This document shows, one piece after another, positions 60,923-64,000 of a stretch of DNA of 64,000 nucleotides. Below the pieces are notes generated by a model. The model was not told the DNA's origin. It worked only from the letters and a program-made list of their open reading frames with translations, and ran no database searches. The translations under genes were made by a program, and so were the position numbers. The stretch comes from Gemmatimonadaceae bacterium (GTDB lineage: Bacteria; Gemmatimonadota; Gemmatimonadetes; Gemmatimonadales; Gemmatimonadaceae): NCBI GenBank assembly GCA_025929535.1, contig JAICLZ010000001.1, forward strand, positions 62,001 through 126,000, written 5' to 3'. The stretch's first letter is position 1; every line of letters begins with the position of its first letter.

Positions 60923-61425
60923 CGTTCGCCCGATGTGAGTCCGCGGACCTCGTTCCAGCGCGACTTTAGCTGCTGGATCCAGGACGGCGCTTCGGGATCC
61001 ACGACCCTGATCTCCACCGAGCCAAGACACGCCGTACCCGTGACGTGTACCGTGGGGGCGCCCTCGGCAGGCCTGCTCCACTTCTGTCCCTGGATCTCGA
61101 AGGAGCCCACAATGGCGTCGCCATCGCATTCTACGCGTACGTCGGGTGGCACCAGGATCTCGATGCTGCCCATGATCGCCACCACCTCGATGCGCGAAGT
61201 CCCCTGGCCGAAGCGAGCGCTCGTGAGGTCGATGGTCACACTGCCCCAGAACGACACTGCGCGAAAGAGACGCGCGAGTATCCAGTCGCCGGCGCGCGCT
61301 TGTGAAGACAGGAAGGCGGTGATGCCGCGCGCCGGAGGCACAAGCTCCGGAGGCACGAACATCCGTGGCGCGACTGGCGCCGGCGTAACGCCAGGCTGGA
61401 AAGGAGGATACTGAGGGGTCGTCAC
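60919..61425 (-). CDS. LiaF-like C-terminal domain protein
   Basis: 168 aa, GTG 61425. A Pro-rich start (TTPQYPPFQPGVTPAP) and a linker helix are followed by the beta-helical LiaF C-terminal pattern: GSVTIDLTSARFGQGTSRIEVVAIMGSIEILVPPDVRVECDGDAIVGSFEIQG (typical G-S-[VI]-x-[IL] rungs). No membrane helix is present. LiaF-type domains modulate cell-envelope stress sensors; here no two-component genes adjoin. The gene is convergent with the DinB-like gene (4-base overlap). Confidence 0.82.
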   Translation of the reverse strand: MTTPQYPPFQPGVTPAPVAPRMFVPPELVPPARGITAFLSSQARAGDWILARLFRAVSFWGSVTIDLTSARFGQGTSRIEVVAIMGSIEILVPPDVRVECDGDAIVGSFEIQGQKWSRPAEGAPTVHVTGTACLGSVEIRVVDPEAPSWIQQLKSRWNEVRGLTSGER

Positions 61426-61489
61426 GGTATCTATCCAACGAGACTGCGCACCCCCGGGTTTCGCCGGAAGCCCGCGGTAGGACGCGCCT

Positions 61490-62410
61490 TCAATCGTACG
61501 CGATTCGCGGGTCCGCCGCCGCGTACGCAAGATCGGTGAGCACGTTCACGACAACGAACACCACACTCAAAAACAACACGGTTCCCTGAATCGCTGGAAG
61601 GTCCCGGCGACCGATCGCATTGACCACGTAGCGCCCGATCCCCGGCCAGCTGAACACCGTCTCCGTGAGAATGCTCCCGGTGAGATACGATCCGAAGTCG
61701 AGTCCCAGCACGCTGATCACCGGAACGAGCGCATTTCGGAGCGCGTGATGCATGAGCACGATCTTCTCGCGGGCGCCCTTGGCGCGCGCCGTGCGCACGA
61801 AGTCGCTGGAGAGCACATCGAGCATGGACGAGCGCGTCATGCGTGCGAGAAAGGCGATCGAGCGCGAGCCGAGCGCGAGCGCCGGGAGAATCAGATAGAC
61901 GGGGCGTCCATATCCGGATGGCGGAAGCCAGTGCAGCAGGACCGCGAACAGCAGAATCAGCAGCAGCCCCACCCAGTACACCGGGAACGAGACGCCCGCG
62001 TACGCGAGCGCGAGCGCGCCGCGATCGATCCACCCGCCGGGATGCCGCGCGCTCAACACTCCGAGCGACACGCCGACCACGATGGCGAGCAGCATCGCCG
62101 TGCCCGCGAGCTCGAGCGTCTTCGGAAATCGCTCCGCTATGTCGCGCGCGATCGGGCGGCCGGTGATGAACGAGCGACCGAGATCGCCTCGCACGACGCC
62201 GCTCGCGTAGTGCGCGAATTGTCGAGGCAGCGACTCGTTCAGATGCAGCTCCGTGCGCAGCCGCGCGATCGTTGCGGAGTCCGCGCGCTCGCCCACCATC
62301 TCGAGCACGGGATCACCGGGCGCCACGTAGAGCAGCAGAAACGCGACCACTACCACGCCCGCCAGCGTCGGGATGGCGAGCAGCGCGCGGCGCGCGAGCA
62401 GCGCTCCCAT
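61490..62410 (-). CDS. ABC transporter permease, DppB/OppB type
   Basis: 306 aa with six helices. N-terminal LLARRALLAIPTLAGVVVVAFLLLYVAPGDP is the standard OppB opening, the signature loop is RTARAKGAREKIVLMHHALRNALVPVISVLG (EAA motif), and SILTETVFSWPGIGRYVVNAI ends it. It imports peptides, nickel or oligosaccharides with the binding protein encoded upstream. No OppC, D or F gene follows downstream in the window. Confidence 0.95.
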   Translation of the reverse strand: MGALLARRALLAIPTLAGVVVVAFLLLYVAPGDPVLEMVGERADSATIARLRTELHLNESLPRQFAHYASGVVRGDLGRSFITGRPIARDIAERFPKTLELAGTAMLLAIVVGVSLGVLSARHPGGWIDRGALALAYAGVSFPVYWVGLLLILLFAVLLHWLPPSGYGRPVYLILPALALGSRSIAFLARMTRSSMLDVLSSDFVRTARAKGAREKIVLMHHALRNALVPVISVLGLDFGSYLTGSILTETVFSWPGIGRYVVNAIGRRDLPAIQGTVLFLSVVFVVVNVLTDLAYAAADPRIAYD

Positions 62411-62420
62411 CAGCGCCGCA

Positions 62421-63992
62421 TCATCGATGCGGCGCGATCGTCACGTCCAGGAACTTCTGGCCGTTGAAGATCGTCGGGGCGACGAAGCCCTTCACCCACG
62501 GCTGTACGGCATAGAGCTCGTTGTAGAAGAACAGATAGATCATCGGTGCATCGGCGAACTCGAGCGAATCCGCCTGGCGGTAGAGCGCGACGCGCTTCGC
62601 GGAATCCTGCTCCGTGCGCGCGAGCGCCACGATGCGATCGTAGGCTGGATTCTCGTAGAAGGAGACATTTCCGCCAACGCCCCGGTTCGCACCGTACAGC
62701 AACGGATACAGAAAGTTCTCGGCGTCCGGATAGTCGGCGTACCAGTCCTTCACGAACATGTCCGTCTGGCCGTTGCGCGACGCCTCGCGGGCCGCGGCGC
62801 TCTCGCGCTGCACGATCTTCGCGCGCACGCCCACCGCCGCGAAATATGACTGGATCGACTCGGCCACGCGCGCGAAGGCGGGATCCTGCGGGAGCCAGAG
62901 CTCGATGTCGAAGCCCTTCGCGTAGCCGGCGGCAGCGAGGAGCTTCTTCGCGGCGGCGGGATCGTACGCGTAGGGAGCGCGCGTGGTGTCCGCGCCCTCG
63001 AGCGTGGGCGGGATGACGCCGGCCGCGAGACGCCCGCGCCCACCCAAAAGCTTGTCGAGAATCGTGCGCACGTCCACCGCGTGGTTGAGCGCCTGGCGCA
63101 CGCGCACATCCTTGAGCGGGCCGCGCGTCGTGTTCAGCGCCACGTACCAGAGCCGGAGCGCGGGTGCGGACGTGAGGAGCGCCTTCTTTTCGTCCGTTTG
63201 CTCCCAGCGGGGTGCATCCGCTTCGGGGACGTAGAGCAGGTCCACGTTTCCGCTCTCGAATTCCGCGACCGCCGTGCTTGGCTCTGGAATGATTCGTATC
63301 ATGAGCGAATCGAGCTTGGGCGCGCCGCCGAAATATTCCGGATTCCTTGCGAGCAGCACGAAATCGTCGTGCTGCCAGGAGACGAGCGTCCACGCTCCCG
63401 TGCCGATCGGGTGCTCGCCGAAATCGGCGGGTATTTTCGCCGGCACCACCGATGCGACCGGCATTGCGAGTAACTTTGGAAAGATCGCGAGGGCAGTGTC
63501 GAGCGAAATGCGGATGGTGCTGTCGTTCACGACGGCGAGCCCGGACACCGTGGTCGCTTTCCCTGCGGCGAATGCGCGGGCGCCGGCGATCGGATAGAGT
63601 GGCCAGGGGCGGCCGGATTTGTTGGCGGGATCGAGCACGCGGGTGAAGCTGTGCACCACGTCGCTCGCGTGGAGCAGGGTGCCGTCGTGAAAGCGGACTC
63701 CGGGACGGAGATGAAAGACATAGGTGCGTCCGTCCGGAGAGATCTCCCACCGGGTGGCCAGCGCTGGCCCGACCTTCGCGTCGGGACTGAAGCGAGTGAG
63801 ACCGTCGAAGAGATAGGACACCGCGCGACCGGTCGGAACATCGGTGGAGAGCGCAGGGTCGAGCGACTTTGGATCGTAGCGATCACGTGCGTCGACGAGC
63901 GTGCGACGATGCGCGACTTCACCGCCACGGCACGCGGCGAGCGCGAGCAGCGCGATGAAGGCGACGAACACGTGAGAAGAGCGTGAGCGCAA
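62421..63992 (-). CDS. ABC transporter substrate-binding lipoprotein, OppA/DppA family
   Basis: 523 aa. Lipoprotein signal VFVAFIALLALAAC-RGG. Family 5 solute-binding features: YDPKSLDPALSTDVPTGRAVSYLFDGLTRF (typical start, key piece LDPALSTD), GRTYVFHLRPGVRFHDGTLLHASDVVHSF, and VRQALNHAVDVRTIL. TTG 63992 or GTG 63971 can start it; the frame may also extend beyond the window. It is 10 bases from the permease gene. Confidence 0.94.
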   Translation of the reverse strand: MRSRSSHVFVAFIALLALAACRGGEVAHRRTLVDARDRYDPKSLDPALSTDVPTGRAVSYLFDGLTRFSPDAKVGPALATRWEISPDGRTYVFHLRPGVRFHDGTLLHASDVVHSFTRVLDPANKSGRPWPLYPIAGARAFAAGKATTVSGLAVVNDSTIRISLDTALAIFPKLLAMPVASVVPAKIPADFGEHPIGTGAWTLVSWQHDDFVLLARNPEYFGGAPKLDSLMIRIIPEPSTAVAEFESGNVDLLYVPEADAPRWEQTDEKKALLTSAPALRLWYVALNTTRGPLKDVRVRQALNHAVDVRTILDKLLGGRGRLAAGVIPPTLEGADTTRAPYAYDPAAAKKLLAAAGYAKGFDIELWLPQDPAFARVAESIQSYFAAVGVRAKIVQRESAAAREASRNGQTDMFVKDWYADYPDAENFLYPLLYGANRGVGGNVSFYENPAYDRIVALARTEQDSAKRVALYRQADSLEFADAPMIYLFFYNELYAVQPWVKGFVAPTIFNGQKFLDVTIAPHR

Positions 63993-64000
63993 CAGTGATG

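Noticed and set aside
1-64000. tRNA, rRNA, CRISPR arrays, insertion sequences or prophage
   Set aside because: No cloverleaf-like T-loop motifs, regularly spaced repeats, transposase or integrase motifs were found on reading both strands by eye.

Overview
The window is about 65-70% GC, densely coded and almost free of gaps. It has many GTG/TTG starts and many 4-base stop/start overlaps. Gene content (prolyl oligopeptidase, AAA+/VWA chelatase-like pair, CobO-type adenosyltransferase, many lipoproteins, sigma-54 regulators) suggests a soil or freshwater Gemmatimonadota chromosome. That assignment is inference: there is no rRNA or tRNA in the window. All gene functions below come from reading motifs by eye, without database searches.

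Region 1 (1-3060): the 5' part of a secreted prolyl oligopeptidase and a VanZ-family membrane protein, both on the minus strand.

Region 2 (about 3.2-32.4 kb) is a large exopolysaccharide (EPS) locus. It encodes two polysaccharide deacetylases, a FemAB-like acyltransferase, a DegT-type aminotransferase, an O-antigen ligase/polymerase-fold protein, an ATP-grasp ligase, four glycosyltransferases, a Wzx-type flippase, a membrane acyltransferase, the initiating sugar-phosphate transferase, a Wza-like export lipoprotein and a Wzc-like tyrosine autokinase. Three paralogous, putatively glycoside-hydrolase-like lipoproteins sit among these genes. Two of the three follow cyclic-di-GMP-I (GEMM-I) riboswitches. 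Regulators at the right end are a REC protein with a degenerate GGDEF-like domain, an NtrC-type sigma-54 activator and a soluble histidine kinase. Sigma-54 -24/-12 elements (GG-N10-GC) precede several EPS transcription units. The locus therefore appears to be under dual control: sigma-54 transcription plus c-di-GMP sensing in the leader RNAs. The gene set resembles XrtA/PEP-CTERM-type EPS loci, but no exosortase lies in the window.

Region 3 (32.4-47.7 kb): an FtsH-like protease, an M48 peptidase, a VWA protein and an AAA+ (ChlI/MoxR-like) partner, an MFS exporter, an ArsR/SRPBCC pair with twin operators, a cytidylate-kinase-like protein, a GNAT acetyltransferase, a molybdopterin oxidoreductase, two small low-complexity lipoproteins and a TMTC-like membrane glycosyltransferase with a repeat domain.

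Region 4 (47.7-55.8 kb): a long minus-strand run of overlapping genes. In transcription order these are a primary-type sigma factor, glycolate oxidase subunits D, E and F, a HAD-like protein, a YgfZ/GcvT-like protein, an NAD-dependent epimerase and a DUF1802 protein.

Region 5 (56-64 kb): a small membrane protein, 3-dehydroquinate synthase, cob(I)alamin adenosyltransferase, a Ser/Thr protein kinase, a ferredoxin-NADP reductase-type flavoprotein, a zinc-ribbon protein, a DinB-like protein, a LiaF-like protein, and an OppA/OppB pair at the right edge.
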